From Azospirillum melinis (GTDB lineage: Bacteria; Pseudomonadota; Alphaproteobacteria; Azospirillales; Azospirillaceae), in NCBI RefSeq assembly GCF_013340935.1, contig NZ_WHOS01000021.1, positions 1-64,000 on the forward strand: a DNA stretch of 64,000 nucleotides. The letters are read 5' to 3'. The position numbers were made by a program, and so were the translations under genes. The notes below the pieces were generated by a model. That model did no database searches. It was not told where the DNA came from and saw only the letters and a program-made list of their open reading frames with translations. The first letter of the stretch is position 1. Every line of letters starts with the position of its first letter. Positions 55,147 through 64,000 of the stretch are shown here, piece by piece.

Positions 55147-56013
55147 ATGACCATCCTCGTGACCGGAGCCACCGGCCGTGTCGGCCGCCATGTCGTCGAC
55201 CAGCTGGTCAAGCGCGGCGCCGACGTGCGCGTGCTGACCCGCGACCCGTCGAAAGCCGCTTTCCCCGCCGGCGTGGAGGTCGCCCAAGGCGACATGCTGG
55301 ACATCGATGCCCTGCGTGCCGCCTTCCGCGGCGTTCGCACCCTGTTCCTGCTGAACGCAGTCACCGGCGACGAGTTCACCCAGGCGCTTGTAACCCTGAA
55401 CATCGCGCGGGAAGCCGGCGTCGAACGGGTCGTCTATCAGTCGGTGTTCGAAGCCGACCGTGCGGTGAATGTGCCGCATTTTGCCGTGAAGTTCGGCGCC
55501 GAGCGCATGCTCGACCGCATGGGCTTCAGCGCCACCATCCTGCGCCCGTCCTACTTCATCGACAACGAACTGATGATCAAGGACGTGATCACCGGGCACG
55601 GCGTCTACCCGATGCCGATCGGCAGCAAGGGCGTGGCGATGGTCGATGCACGGGACATCGCCGAGGTCGCAGCCATCGAGCTGATCCGTCGTGACCGGGC
55701 GCCGGGAAAACTGCCGGTAGACATCATCAACCTCGTCGGCCCCGACACGCTGACCGGTCCGCAGGTGGCCGCGATCTGGTCCGATCTGCTGGGCCGCACC
55801 GTGGTCTATGGCGGCGACGATCCCAGCGGATTCGAGCGGACCATGGCCTCCTTCATGCCGAAATGGACCGCTTATGAGATGCGCCTGATGGCCGAGCGCT
55901 ACGTCAGCGACGGCATGATCCCAGAAGCCGGCGATGTCGAACGGCTGACCGGGCTGCTGGGCCGCCCGCTGCACAGTTACCGCAGCTTCGCCGCTGCGCT
56001 CGTTGCGGCCTGA
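55147..56013 (+). CDS. NmrA-like NAD(P)-binding protein
   Basis: A 288-aa protein of the atypical SDR/NmrA group. N-terminal Rossmann motif: TGATGRVGRHVVDQLVKRGADVRVLTRDPSK. The family includes NAD(P)H-sensing proteins and quinone reductase-like enzymes; the catalytic Tyr-x3-Lys is not clearly present. It is divergent from a LysR gene (97 bp apart), so it is probably induced by that regulator's effector. The substrate is unknown. Confidence 0.88.
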   Translation: MTILVTGATGRVGRHVVDQLVKRGADVRVLTRDPSKAAFPAGVEVAQGDMLDIDALRAAFRGVRTLFLLNAVTGDEFTQALVTLNIAREAGVERVVYQSVFEADRAVNVPHFAVKFGAERMLDRMGFSATILRPSYFIDNELMIKDVITGHGVYPMPIGSKGVAMVDARDIAEVAAIELIRRDRAPGKLPVDIINLVGPDTLTGPQVAAIWSDLLGRTVVYGGDDPSGFERTMASFMPKWTAYEMRLMAERYVSDGMIPEAGDVERLTGLLGRPLHSYRSFAAALVAA

Positions 56014-56148
56014 AGCCTCACGAAATTCGGGTCGGTTGCAAAGTTTGACGGTGGCTTTGAGGATAACGGATACATTTACCCCGGCTTGCTGTCGGACTTT
56101 GCAACGGAACCTCGCATATGGCGCCCCGCCCTCAGACAGGGGGATGTT

Positions 56149-56177
56149 TTGACAAAATTTGCCATGCTCCCCATATT
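56149..56177 (+). promoter_or_regulatory. Candidate sigma-70-type promoter of the toxin-antitoxin pair
   Basis: TTGACA (56149-56154), 17-bp spacer, CATATT (56172-56177, 4 of 6 to TATAAT). It lies 28 nt before the antitoxin start codon. GACAACCGGTCATGAC follows and could be a ParD operator. Confidence 0.55.
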
Positions 56178-56205
56178 GACAACCGGTCATGACGAGGAGC
56201 CATCC

Positions 56206-56460
56206 ATGGCGACGATGAATGTGAGTCTTCCGTCCGAGATGGTCGATTTCGTCGAGCATGAAGTGGCGACGGGTGGTTATGCGTCGTCGAGTGAAGTGGT
56301 GCGTGAGGCATTGCGCCTGCTGCAACGGGATCGCGCGCAGGAGCAGGAGAAGATAGCCATCCTGCGGCGCGAGGTCGCTGCCGGACTTGCGGCGGCGGCG
56401 CAAGGCGATTTCTCATCCCGATCGGCCCTGGATATTGCCGAGCAGGTCGCTCGGGAATGA
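56206..56460 (+). CDS. parD: ParD-like ribbon-helix-helix antitoxin
   Basis: An 84-aa protein starting MATMNVSLPSEMVDFVEHEV, a ribbon-helix-helix antitoxin of the ParD/CC2985 type. The N-terminal strand pairs to bind DNA, and the C-terminal helix would wrap the toxin. A GAGGAG precedes the start; an upstream in-frame start would cross the promoter. It overlaps the toxin gene by 4 nt. Confidence 0.9.
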   Translation: MATMNVSLPSEMVDFVEHEVATGGYASSSEVVREALRLLQRDRAQEQEKIAILRREVAAGLAAAAQGDFSSRSALDIAEQVARE

Positions 56461-56816
56461 GCCACCGGCTCACCGCTCCAGCCGAGCGCGACATCTTGGA
56501 TATCCTGCGCACGACGCGGACACGGTATGGAACCGCCCAACTGCGCACCTATGCAGCGCTGATCGAAAAGGCGATCCAGATGGTTGCCGAGGCCCCTGAC
56601 CGGCCGGGAATGCTGCCGCGTCCGGAACTGGGTCCAGACGTTCGTCTGTTCCATCTGGAGCTGGCGGCAGGCCGGCGCGGTGCTGCTGCGCACTGCCTCT
56701 ATTACGCGACCGGGCTGCTGCCCGATGGGACAATCGGCACGATCATCCTGCGCGTGCTTCATGAGGGTATGGAACCGCGACGCAAGGTGGCCCGATCCTT
56801 GACCGGCATCTCATGA
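56457..56816 (+). CDS. parE: ParE/RelE-superfamily toxin
   Basis: A 119-aa protein with the ParE-like pattern (LTAPAERDILDILRTTRTRYG, GPDVRLFHLELAAGRR, ILRVLHEGMEP). Chromosomal ParE toxins inhibit gyrase; the RelE fold is shared with mRNA-cutting toxins, so the target is not certain. It is translated from an ATGA overlap with the antitoxin gene. Confidence 0.85.
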   Translation: MSHRLTAPAERDILDILRTTRTRYGTAQLRTYAALIEKAIQMVAEAPDRPGMLPRPELGPDVRLFHLELAAGRRGAAAHCLYYATGLLPDGTIGTIILRVLHEGMEPRRKVARSLTGIS

Positions 56817-56859
56817 CCGGCATCGCTTCTCAACAATCGAGATCAGGAGACAATACGGG

Positions 56860-57522
56860 ATGGACGGCAGGCTGCAGGAACGGTGGGACGCGGTCATCTT
56901 CGATTTCGATGGCGTTCTGTGCGATTCCAACGACCTGAAGGGTGAGACCTTCGCCACGCTGTATGCCCATGAGGGGCCAGAGGTTCAGGATGCCATCCGC
57001 GCCTATCACAGGGACAATGGTGGCATGCCGCGGCGGGAAAAACTTGCGCGTTTCGAACGCAATATCCTTGGCCGCGCTCTGGACGAAGATCGGCTGGACC
57101 GGATGGTCGCCGGTTTTGCCGCCGCGGTGGAGGAGGCGGTGATCGCCTGCGCCGAAATTCCAGGCGCGACGGACTTCCTGGCCACCCATGCCGGCCGGCC
57201 CGCCCTGTTCATCATTTCTGCGACGCCGCATGAGGAAATGCTGCGCATCGCCGAGCGACGGGGCATGACCGACCGGTTCGTGTCCGTCCACGGCAGCCCG
57301 CCGAGCAAGGCGGAAACAGCGGCCATGCTGATGGCCCGTCACGGCCTGCGTCCCGACCGCGTTGCCTTCGTCGGCGATGCCGTTCAGGATTATGCGGCGG
57401 CGAAGGCTCTCGACCTGCATTTCGTCGGGGTGCGCGATGCCGACGGCCGCCACCCCTTCCCCGACGGAACGCTGACCATCGCCGATCTGCGTGACCTTTC
57501 CGCAGCCCTTGCCACGCTTTGA
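56860..57522 (+). CDS. HAD-superfamily phosphatase-like hydrolase
   Basis: A 220-aa HAD protein. Motif I FDFDGVLCDSN (nucleophile Asp and acid Asp), motif II ISATPHEEM, lysine near SKAETAAM and motif IV FVGDAVQDY are all present. A cap domain with helices lies between motifs I and II, as in phosphoglycolate phosphatase-like members. GGAG lies about 10 nt upstream of the ATG. The substrate is unknown. It is convergent with dctA. Confidence 0.9.
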   Translation: MDGRLQERWDAVIFDFDGVLCDSNDLKGETFATLYAHEGPEVQDAIRAYHRDNGGMPRREKLARFERNILGRALDEDRLDRMVAGFAAAVEEAVIACAEIPGATDFLATHAGRPALFIISATPHEEMLRIAERRGMTDRFVSVHGSPPSKAETAAMLMARHGLRPDRVAFVGDAVQDYAAAKALDLHFVGVRDADGRHPFPDGTLTIADLRDLSAALATL

Positions 57523-57530
57523 AACCGCTC

Positions 57531-57575
57531 GATGGGTGCGGAAGGCCGGTTCGGGACCGGTCCTCCGCACCCATC
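57531..57575. terminator. Terminator hairpin between the HAD and dctA genes
   Basis: GATGGGTGCGGA (57531-57542) pairs perfectly with TCCGCACCCATC (57564-57575). The inner GGCCGGTTCGGGACCGGTCC can form an extra hairpin. Confidence 0.75.
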
Positions 57576-57595
57576 GTCGGGCCACTATCAAACGT

Positions 57596-58975
57596 TCAGT
57601 GAGACGGATGGGCGGGCGCGCGGGCGGCCAGCGGCATGACCGGGATGTCGCCCATCCCTTCCAGGACGCGCTCGGTGGCGGCACCGCTCTGGTTCAACTC
57701 GCGGTGCAGAACCTCGCGGTCGCAGGCGTCTTCCCAGATCGAGACCACGATGCTGGCGACGCAGTTGCTGATAATGCTGGTCAGGGCGCGGGCTTCGGAC
57801 ATGAAGCGGTCGATGCCGACCAGCAGCGCGACACCGGCAACCGGCAGGTCCGGCATCACCGTCAGCGTGGCGACCAGGGCGACGAAGCCGCTGCCGGTGA
57901 CGCCGGCGGCGCCCTTGGAGGTCAGCAGCATGACGCCGAGCATGGCGACGATCTGACCGGCCGACAGGTGGATGTCGCAGGCCTGGGCGATGAACAGCGA
58001 GGCGAGGGTCAGGTAGATCGCCGTGCCGTCGAGGTTGAAGGAATAGCCCATCGGCAGAACCAGGCCGGAGACGCCCTTCTTGCAGCCCAGCGCTTCCAGC
58101 TTCTGCAAGACGCGCGGCAGGACCGGCTCGGAGGAGGAGGTGCCGAGCACGATCAGCAGTTCCTCGCGGAAATAGCGCAGGACCTTCCACAGGCTGAAAC
58201 CATGCAGCCGGGCCAGCGTGCCGATGATCGCCACCAGGAAGACGCCGCAGGCGACATAGAATGTCAGGATCAGCAGGCCGAGCGAGCCGATGCTGTCGAT
58301 GCCGTATTTGCCGACGGTGAAGGCCATCGCGCCGAAGGCACCGATGGGGGCCAGCTTCATGATGAAGCCGAAGGCGGCGAACAGCACGTGGGAGAAGGAC
58401 TCGATGCCCTGCACCACCGGTTCGCCGGCCTTGCCGACCCGCGTCAGGCCGAAGCCGACCAGCACGGAGATGAGCAGCACCGGCAGCACCTCGCCCTCGG
58501 CGAAGGCGCCGAAGAAGGAATGCGGGATGATGTGCAGCAGGAAGTCGGTGAAGCCGACCGGGGCGGCCTGCTTGGCATAGCGCGCGGCCACCGCCGGGTC
58601 GAGCGACGACGGCGACACATGCATGCCGACGCCGGGCTCAATGATCATGACCGCGGCCAGCCCGATGAGCAGCGCCGCCGCCGTCAGCGCGTAGAACAGC
58701 GCCATCGACTTGACCAGCGTCTTGCCGATCTCGCGGGTGTCGTTCAGGCTGGTGATGCCGCTGACGATGGTGCAGAAGACCACCGGCGCGATCATCATCT
58801 TGACCAGCTTGACAAACCCATCGCCCAGCGGCTTCAGGGAAGCCCCGAAATCGGGCCAGAAATGGCCTGCCAGGATGCCCAGGGTCAGGCCGACGACGAC
58901 CTGGAAATAGAGCGCCTTGTAGATGGCCTTGGGCTTGCTCGGCGTCAGGGTATCGGTCCCCGTTTGTGGACGCAT
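57596..58975 (-). CDS. dctA: C4-dicarboxylate:cation symporter (DctA type)
   Basis: A 459-aa symporter of the DAACS family. Features: the N-terminal YFQVVVGLTLGILAGHFWPDFG, the serine-rich loop GTSSSEPVLPRVLQKLEALG, LDGTAIYLTLASLFIAQA and the tail helices. It probably takes up succinate, fumarate or malate with H+/Na+. It lies downstream of, and on the same strand as, the PrpF/GalD gene (30 nt apart), so they probably form an operon. Confidence 0.92.
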   Translation of the reverse strand: MRPQTGTDTLTPSKPKAIYKALYFQVVVGLTLGILAGHFWPDFGASLKPLGDGFVKLVKMMIAPVVFCTIVSGITSLNDTREIGKTLVKSMALFYALTAAALLIGLAAVMIIEPGVGMHVSPSSLDPAVAARYAKQAAPVGFTDFLLHIIPHSFFGAFAEGEVLPVLLISVLVGFGLTRVGKAGEPVVQGIESFSHVLFAAFGFIMKLAPIGAFGAMAFTVGKYGIDSIGSLGLLILTFYVACGVFLVAIIGTLARLHGFSLWKVLRYFREELLIVLGTSSSEPVLPRVLQKLEALGCKKGVSGLVLPMGYSFNLDGTAIYLTLASLFIAQACDIHLSAGQIVAMLGVMLLTSKGAAGVTGSGFVALVATLTVMPDLPVAGVALLVGIDRFMSEARALTSIISNCVASIVVSIWEDACDREVLHRELNQSGAATERVLEGMGDIPVMPLAARAPAHPSH

Positions 58976-59004
58976 GGCGTTTCCTCCTCTCTTATGCTGT
59001 GGCG

Positions 59005-60099
59005 TCAGGCCGCCATGGCGGTCCGCGACGGGGTCGACGGGCGGGCGAACACGGTTCCCTCGAACAGGCGCCGCGCGGTGCGCAGGATGCCGGCGGTCGG
59101 CGCGGATTGGCCGTCACCCGCCTCAAGACGTACTGTCAGCCGGCCGGCCGGATGTTCGAAGGTGATGTCGCCGGGCATGGTGAACCGCCCCACCAGGGCA
59201 GCGGCCACGGTTTCCGGAATGGTGCAGGCAGTCGCGGTGGCGACGGCGCCGGTGATGGCCATCGCCCGATGACAATCATGCGGCATGAAATACCGGACGG
59301 TCAGCGTGCCGCCGCGGGTCGGCGGGGCCAGCAGGACCGGCTTGGGGATCACCATGCCGGCCGCGTTGGGAAAGCCCATGCGGCGGCCGGCCTCGACGCG
59401 CAGCGCCTCCAGCCGGGCCATGAACTCCCGGTCGGACCGGAAGCTATCCACCGCTTCGTACCCCGTCTTGCCGAGGTCGGCGGCGCGGACCAGCATGACC
59501 GGGATGGCGGCATCGACGCAGGACACCGCGATCCCGTCTATCAGGTCGACCGGCGATCCGGTGGGCAGGAGTCGGCCGGTGTTGGCGCCGGCGGCGTCGA
59601 GAAAGGCAAGATGGATGGGGGCGGCGGTGCCGGGCACGCCGTCGATGACGGCCTCGCCCTCATAGGCCACCTGACCGCCGGGGGTCTGGATGCGGGCCTC
59701 GATCAGCTTGCCGGTGTTGACGTTGTGGATGCGCACCACCGTGACGCCATTCGCCGCCGGGACAAGTCCGGACTCGATGGCGAAGGGGCCGACCGCGGCC
59801 AGCATGTTGCCGCAGTTGGGCGAGGTGTCGACCACCCCCTCCTGCACCCGCACCTGGGCGAACAGGTAATCCACATCCGCCCCCGCCCTGGTGGCGGGGC
59901 CGACGATGGCGACCTTGCTGGTCAGCGGGTTGCCGCCGCCGATGCCGTCGATCCCCAGATCGTTCCCCGCCCCCATCACCGAGAGCAGGAGGGCGTCGCG
60001 CTCCGCCGGACGGGCAGGAAGGTCGGACGCCAGAAAGAAGGGGCCGCGAGAGGTCCCGCCGCGCATCATCACGCAGGGAATGCCGATCTGGCGGTTCAT
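59005..60099 (-). CDS. PrpF/4-oxalomesaconate tautomerase family isomerase
   Basis: A 364-aa isomerase of the PrpF family (diaminopimelate-epimerase-like fold), acting on di- or tricarboxylates such as methylaconitate or 4-oxalomesaconate. Motifs: MMRGGTSRGPFFLASDLP at the N-terminus, GIGGGNPLTSKVAIVG, the catalytic cysteine in SPNCGNMLAAVGPFA. The start MNRQIGIP was chosen by family fit; MINSMNRQ four codons earlier is possible and no clear ribosome site decides. With DctA it suggests uptake and isomerisation of an organic acid (for example from gallate or tricarballylate breakdown). Confidence 0.85.
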   Translation of the reverse strand: MNRQIGIPCVMMRGGTSRGPFFLASDLPARPAERDALLLSVMGAGNDLGIDGIGGGNPLTSKVAIVGPATRAGADVDYLFAQVRVQEGVVDTSPNCGNMLAAVGPFAIESGLVPAANGVTVVRIHNVNTGKLIEARIQTPGGQVAYEGEAVIDGVPGTAAPIHLAFLDAAGANTGRLLPTGSPVDLIDGIAVSCVDAAIPVMLVRAADLGKTGYEAVDSFRSDREFMARLEALRVEAGRRMGFPNAAGMVIPKPVLLAPPTRGGTLTVRYFMPHDCHRAMAITGAVATATACTIPETVAAALVGRFTMPGDITFEHPAGRLTVRLEAGDGQSAPTAGILRTARRLFEGTVFARPSTPSRTAMAA

Positions 60100-60186
60100 C
60101 GAATTTATCATGGCGCTTGGTTTCTCTTGGGTTCGCCAGTGGGCGAAGAAAGCCGATGCGCCGATATTCTGACCGCAAACGATATT

Positions 60187-60207
60187 TGTGAAATGCATTG
60201 ATTCACA
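60187..60207. promoter_or_regulatory. Candidate LysR operator between the PrpF-like and LysR genes
   Basis: TGTGAA (60187-60192) and TTCACA (60202-60207) flank a 9-nt spacer with ATGCAT. It lies in the divergent promoter region, ~47 nt before the LysR start. Confidence 0.55.
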
Positions 60208-60253
60208 CTATTATTCCATTTCACGCATCAATGCGATGCTGACGGAGTTGGGC

Positions 60254-61144
60254 ATGAATTTCGAACTGGTCGATCTGAAGGCGTTCGTAGCGGTGGCGGA
60301 GCTGGGCAGCTTCAACCGCGCCGCCGAGCTTTTGAACCTGTCGCAGCCGGCGCTCAGCCGCCGCATCCAGAAGCTGGAGGACACGCTGGGCGTGGCGCTG
60401 TTCGAACGCTCCACCCGCCATGTCGCGCTGACGATGGTGGGGCGCGATTTCATGCCCAAGGTCCGCCGCTTCCTGGATGAGTTCGAAACATCGCTGCTGG
60501 GGATCAGCGATCTCGGCGCACGGAGCGGTGGCCAGATCACCATCGCCTCCGTCCCGACGGCGGTGTTCTATTTCCTGCCGAACGCGATCAGCCGCTTCAG
60601 CATCGCGTTCCCGCGGATCCGCATCCGCATCCTCGATCTCGGCGCCAACGAAGGGCTGGAGGCGGTGGCGCGCGGCGAGGCCGATTTCGGCATCAACTTC
60701 ATCGGCACCTCGCACCCGGACATCGAATTCACGCCGCTGGCCGAGGATCCCTTCGTCGTCGCCTGCCGGCACGATCATCCGCTGGCGGCCCACACTGTGG
60801 TGAACTGGGACGAGCTGGCCGCCCACCGGGTCATCACCGTGGGCCGGACCAGCGGCAACCGGGCGCTGATCGACAACGCCCTGGCGCAGCACGGCCTGAA
60901 GCTCAACTGGTCCTACGAGATCACGCATCTCGCAAGTTCGCTCGGTCTGGTGGAGGCCGGGCTCGGCGTCGCCGTGCTCCCCAAACTCGCCACGCCGTCG
61001 TCCGGCCATCCCATCATCCTGACCCTCCCCCTGGGCCATCCGAAGATCTCCCGGACGATCGGCGTCGTCCGGCGGCATGGCGCCATCCTCTCACCCATGG
61101 CCGCACGCTTTCTCGAAGTCCTGCTCGGCTCCTGGCGGCTGTGA
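60254..61144 (+). CDS. LysR-family regulator of the dctA/isomerase operon
   Basis: A 296-aa LysR protein. Helix-turn-helix: LKAFVAVAELGSFNRAAELLNLSQPALSRRIQKLE, with an effector domain downstream. The start MNFELVD has GGAG about 8 nt upstream and is preferred to two in-frame ATGs upstream (60188, 60236). It is divergent from the PrpF-like gene, so it probably activates that operon with its substrate as inducer. Confidence 0.9.
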   Translation: MNFELVDLKAFVAVAELGSFNRAAELLNLSQPALSRRIQKLEDTLGVALFERSTRHVALTMVGRDFMPKVRRFLDEFETSLLGISDLGARSGGQITIASVPTAVFYFLPNAISRFSIAFPRIRIRILDLGANEGLEAVARGEADFGINFIGTSHPDIEFTPLAEDPFVVACRHDHPLAAHTVVNWDELAAHRVITVGRTSGNRALIDNALAQHGLKLNWSYEITHLASSLGLVEAGLGVAVLPKLATPSSGHPIILTLPLGHPKISRTIGVVRRHGAILSPMAARFLEVLLGSWRL

Positions 61145-61158
61145 CCGGCAGTCCGCCG

Positions 61159-61539
61159 TCATGCCCTGTCCTGCTGCCGCCCGTCCCGCCGCAGCGAAAC
61201 GACCGACGCGCCGTCACCCCCGGACGATGTGTCCACAACTTCCGGAAGGCCGCCGGCCTGTCCGGGAAGAAGCATCTGCGGCTTCATGGTCAGGTAACGC
61301 ACGCAGCTCACCCGCAGGAAGGAGGCGAGATTCTGCACGGCCCCATGGGCCTCCAGAACCTCGTCGTACAGCGACAGGATCAGCCTGTTCGTCGTCGTCC
61401 CCTGTTCAGCGGCGATGTCGGCAAGGACGTTCCAGAACAGGTTTTCCAACCGGATGCTGGTGACCATGCCGTGGATGCGCACCGACCGTGACCGCGCCTC
61501 GTACAGGATCGGATCGGCGTTGACGAAGATCTGGCACAT
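61159..61539 (-). CDS. Ribbon-helix-helix (RHH_4-like) protein
   Basis: A 126-aa protein with the core SRSVRIHGMVTSIRLENLFWNVLADIAAEQGTTTN, like the RHH_4 domain proteins. These are predicted small DNA-binding proteins of unknown function. The C-terminal ~40 residues are low-complexity. The start MCQIFVNAD is preferred to an ATG ten codons upstream. It lies 64 nt downstream of the AcoR-type gene, on the same strand. Confidence 0.8.
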   Translation of the reverse strand: MCQIFVNADPILYEARSRSVRIHGMVTSIRLENLFWNVLADIAAEQGTTTNRLILSLYDEVLEAHGAVQNLASFLRVSCVRYLTMKPQMLLPGQAGGLPEVVDTSSGGDGASVVSLRRDGRQQDRA

Positions 61540-61603
61540 GCGCCCATCCTTCCTTGAATGCGGTTTCAAACCCGGCTGCGGTTGGTTCGGACGGAGCGGC
61601 CTT

Positions 61604-63697
61604 TTACGCCTTTCCGGCGGATATGCGCTGAATGCCGTGCTGGCTCATTTTCCGATACAGCGTGCTGCGCGAGATGCCGAGGACGGCGGCCGCGTCCGAC
61701 AGGTTTCCGCCGGTTGCCGCAATCACGTCCTTGATGGTCCTCTGTTCGGTTTCCGTCAGCGCCATTGCCGTTGGGGCCGCCCCTGGAGGTGATGCGATGG
61801 CACCGGGCGCCACGATGGGCGGGGTCGGAGAACCCAGCAATGGCCACCCATCGGCAGCCACGCAACCGCAGGCGTCGCGCAGCTCGTCCGGCAGGTCGTC
61901 GATGTCGATGCTGCCGCCGGTGGACAGCAGGACCGCCCGTTCGACCGCATTGCGCAGCTCCCGGACATTTCCCGGCCAGTCGTAGCGTTGCAGGAGATCC
62001 AGCGCCGACGCGGTGAAGCGAACGGGTGCCCGGCCATGCCGCTCCGCCAGCAGGCCGTTGAAGTGGGAGATCAGGCGGGGAACATCGCCATGCCGGTCGC
62101 GCAGGGGCGGCACGCGCAGGGCGGTCACGGCGAGGCGGTGGTACAGGTCGCGGCGGAAGCGGCCGGCAGCGACCTCCTGCCGGAGGTTCCGGTTGGTCAT
62201 GGCGAGCAGCCGCACCGAAACCCGGCGCGGCACGTTGTCGCCGATGCGGTACAGCACGCCCTCCTCCAGAACCCTCAGCAGATAGGGCTGAAGGTCGAGC
62301 GGCAATTCGCCGATCTCGTCGAGGCACAGCGTGCCGCCGTCAGCCAGTTCGAAGCGGCCGATGCGCCCTTCCGCTGCCGCACCGGTGAAGGCGCCGCGCA
62401 CATAGCCGAACAGCTCGCTGCCCAGCATCTCGCGCGAGACGGCACCGCAGTTGAACGGCACGAAGGGGCCGCCGGCCGCAGCACTGTGGCCGTGGACGGC
62501 GCGGGCGAACAGTTCCTTGCCGACGCCGGTCTCGCCCTCGATCAGGATGGGGACCGGCAGCGGCGCCAAACGCTCCCCCTGCCCGATCACCATGCGAAGG
62601 CTGTCGCTGTCGCCGACGATGTCGGCGAAGCGCGAACGGTTGTGGTCGGACTCGTCCGGAACCGCGCGACGGCCGGCGGATGGGCGGCCCGATGCCGCAG
62701 CGGGGATGACCAGCAGCGTTCCCCGCCGCTCCCCATCCAGAACCAACGGCCGGACCCAGTCGGCCGGAACCGGCAAGCGGTCCTCCGCCCCACCTCCGGG
62801 TCCGCCCCCGATCCCAGCTATCGGCAGCCTCGTCCCCCGGTTCAGCTGCGGCAGATCCGATCCGAAACTGGCCTTCAGCAGATGCGCCGCCTTGCGGCTG
62901 GCATAAAGCAGGCGCCCGCGGGCATCGAGTGCGATCAGCCCCTCGCCGGCATATTTCTGGCTGTCCTCCAGGCAGGCCTCCAGCAGCCGCACATGTTCGG
63001 CCTCGGTCTGGCGGGCAAGGTTCCATTCCACCTGCCGGGCGGCAACCACGGCCAAGGCAAGCGCCTGCCCGCTGAAACTCTGCTTCAGGCCGGAGATGTC
63101 GAGCAGGCCGACGACCGATCCGTCGACGGGGTCGTGGATCGGCGCCCCGGCACAGCTCCATCCCTTGATGCCGGCACAATAATGCTCCGCCGCCTGGACA
63201 AGCACCGGCTGCTTGGACGCCAATGCCGTGCCGATGCCGTTGGTGCCGGCGCAATTTTCGCCCCACTGGCCACCGCAGGCCAGACTGATGTCACGCGCCA
63301 CGTTCAAGGTGGCGCGGTCGCCGGCAGCCTCCAGCACCACGCCGTTGGCATCGGTGATCAGCATCACCGTGCGGGTGCCGGACAGCAGGTCCGCCGCCTC
63401 CGCCAGGGTCGATGCCGCCGCCTGGAGCAGGTCGCGGTTGTCGCGGCGCAGGGCCTCGATGTGATCGCGGCCAATCACCGGAGCGGCATCCGCCCGCGCA
63501 TCGACCAGGAAGCTTTGACATCGCGCCCAGGATCGGATGACCACGTCGCGCACCGGCAGATTGTCCCGGCGCGAGCCGGAAACGAAATCCTCCCATGCCT
63601 TCATCGTCGCCGTTTCGCCATCCACCAGAGCGTGGAGCGCCGGTGCCGGCGAAGCGACGGCCAGACGGCCGACGCTAGCCTGTTCGTTGGCCAACAT
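61604..63697 (-). CDS. Sigma-54-dependent activator, AcoR type
   Basis: A 697-aa activator. The N-terminal GAF-like sensory domain (about 80-210) is followed by an AAA+ domain with [14 protein letters not shown] (Walker A), [10 protein letters not shown] (sigma-54 contact loop) and LDEIGELP (Walker B). The C-terminal Fis-type helix-turn-helix ([22 protein letters not shown]) ends the protein. AcoR relatives activate acetoin or alcohol catabolism operons. The target is not visible in this window. It is divergent from the partial gene at 63910. Confidence 0.92.
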   Translation of the reverse strand: MLANEQASVGRLAVASPAPALHALVDGETATMKAWEDFVSGSRRDNLPVRDVVIRSWARCQSFLVDARADAAPVIGRDHIEALRRDNRDLLQAAASTLAEAADLLSGTRTVMLITDANGVVLEAAGDRATLNVARDISLACGGQWGENCAGTNGIGTALASKQPVLVQAAEHYCAGIKGWSCAGAPIHDPVDGSVVGLLDISGLKQSFSGQALALAVVAARQVEWNLARQTEAEHVRLLEACLEDSQKYAGEGLIALDARGRLLYASRKAAHLLKASFGSDLPQLNRGTRLPIAGIGGGPGGGAEDRLPVPADWVRPLVLDGERRGTLLVIPAAASGRPSAGRRAVPDESDHNRSRFADIVGDSDSLRMVIGQGERLAPLPVPILIEGETGVGKELFARAVHGHSAAAGGPFVPFNCGAVSREMLGSELFGYVRGAFTGAAAEGRIGRFELADGGTLCLDEIGELPLDLQPYLLRVLEEGVLYRIGDNVPRRVSVRLLAMTNRNLRQEVAAGRFRRDLYHRLAVTALRVPPLRDRHGDVPRLISHFNGLLAERHGRAPVRFTASALDLLQRYDWPGNVRELRNAVERAVLLSTGGSIDIDDLPDELRDACGCVAADGWPLLGSPTPPIVAPGAIASPPGAAPTAMALTETEQRTIKDVIAATGGNLSDAAAVLGISRSTLYRKMSQHGIQRISAGKA

Positions 63698-63909
63698 AGT
63701 CCCCTCCCTGCTTCCCGGCGTCTTTCGCGGATGATGTCCGATGCGCCGATTGTCTCTGGATACGGGATGCGGAGGCTCGCCCGGACATACTCCGCATCAA
63801 GGATTGTTTGTGCAGGAAACCATAGGCCGAACCGAAGCGGGAGCGGTAGTAGTGGATTACTCTATTGCTTTTTTCCTGCCTTTCTCTCCGAAGGGGGAGG
63901 TGAGGGGGT
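63698..63909. promoter_or_regulatory. Divergent region upstream of the AcoR-type activator
   Basis: An AT-rich patch (GGATTACTCTATTGCTTTTTT, 63853-63873) resembles a -24/-12 element, but the GG-GC spacing is 11 instead of 10. No reliable promoter was called. Confidence 0.35.
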
Positions 63910-64000
63910 ATGGTGGACAGGGGATCAGGTCCGCCCGTACCGCTCCATTCCGCCGCCGCGGGCCGGTCCGGCAGTGGGATCGACGTCGTCGGGGATGTCT
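63910..64000 (+). CDS. Start of a probable MEDS-domain signalling protein (partial)
   Basis: ATG at 63910 follows GGGGGAGGTGAGG, a strong ribosome site. The 30 readable codons end GSGIDVVGDV at the window edge. SGIDVVGDV closely resembles the start of the MEDS (DcmR-type sensory) domain, often followed by a histidine kinase or response regulator. The call rests on this short stretch only. Confidence 0.45.
   Translation, partial: MVDRGSGPPVPLHSAAAGRSGSGIDVVGDV

Noticed and set aside
63855..63868. GGATTACTCTATTGC as a sigma-54 site
   Set aside because: The spacing between GG and GC is 11 instead of 10.

Overview
The window is high-GC DNA with densely packed genes, many overlapping by 4 nt (ATGA). 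Gene content and protein similarity suggest an Azospirillum-like alphaproteobacterium (Rhodospirillales). This taxonomic call is inferred from gene content and was not tested. No rRNA, tRNA or CRISPR array was recognised.

Layout. (1) 1-126: the right end of an IS3-like element. (2) 191-1894: a chemotaxis receptor. (3) 2223-23377: a formate-hydrogen locus. It holds a response-regulator/FdoI gene fossil, two fdhD paralogs, hupE, hypC and hypA, and a complete hyfABCDEFGHI-hycH-hycI-focA operon on the minus strand. Divergent from that operon are hydN, fdhF (cysteine instead of selenocysteine), a HypA-like gene without its zinc domain, and a LysR regulator. Formate would enter through FocA. FdhF would oxidise it to CO2, and electrons would pass through HydN/HyfA and HyfH/HyfI to the group-4 [NiFe] hydrogenase HyfG, coupled to the antiporter-like subunits HyfB/D/F. 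(4) 23571-26918: a glutathione transferase, a three-domain flavin/ferredoxin reductase fusion and a DUF1348 protein. (5) 27307-34446: quinate/shikimate catabolism (quiC, aroQ, aroE-like), a TRAP transporter and a TetR regulator, with two near-identical candidate operators.

(6) 34478-40883: a LysR gene, a SnoaL-like protein and a branched-chain-type ABC importer (livK-H-M-G-F order). (7) 40952-50530: a GntR regulator divergent from a peptide-type ABC importer operon that also encodes two M20 and one M24 hydrolase-fold proteins. The last two of these lack several metal ligands. (8) 50638-57522: a secreted M20 peptidase, an SDR, two LysR genes, an NmrA-like protein, a ParDE-type toxin-antitoxin pair and a HAD phosphatase. 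(9) 57596-61144: dctA, a PrpF/GalD-type isomerase and a LysR gene, suggesting di- or tricarboxylate use. (10) 61159-64000: an RHH protein, a sigma-54 activator of the AcoR type, and the first 30 codons of a probable MEDS-domain protein.

No wholly new system was identified. The best candidates for something undescribed are the zinc-less HypA in the formate hydrogenlyase locus, the M20/M24 pair with degenerate metal sites, and the repeated operator-like sequences.
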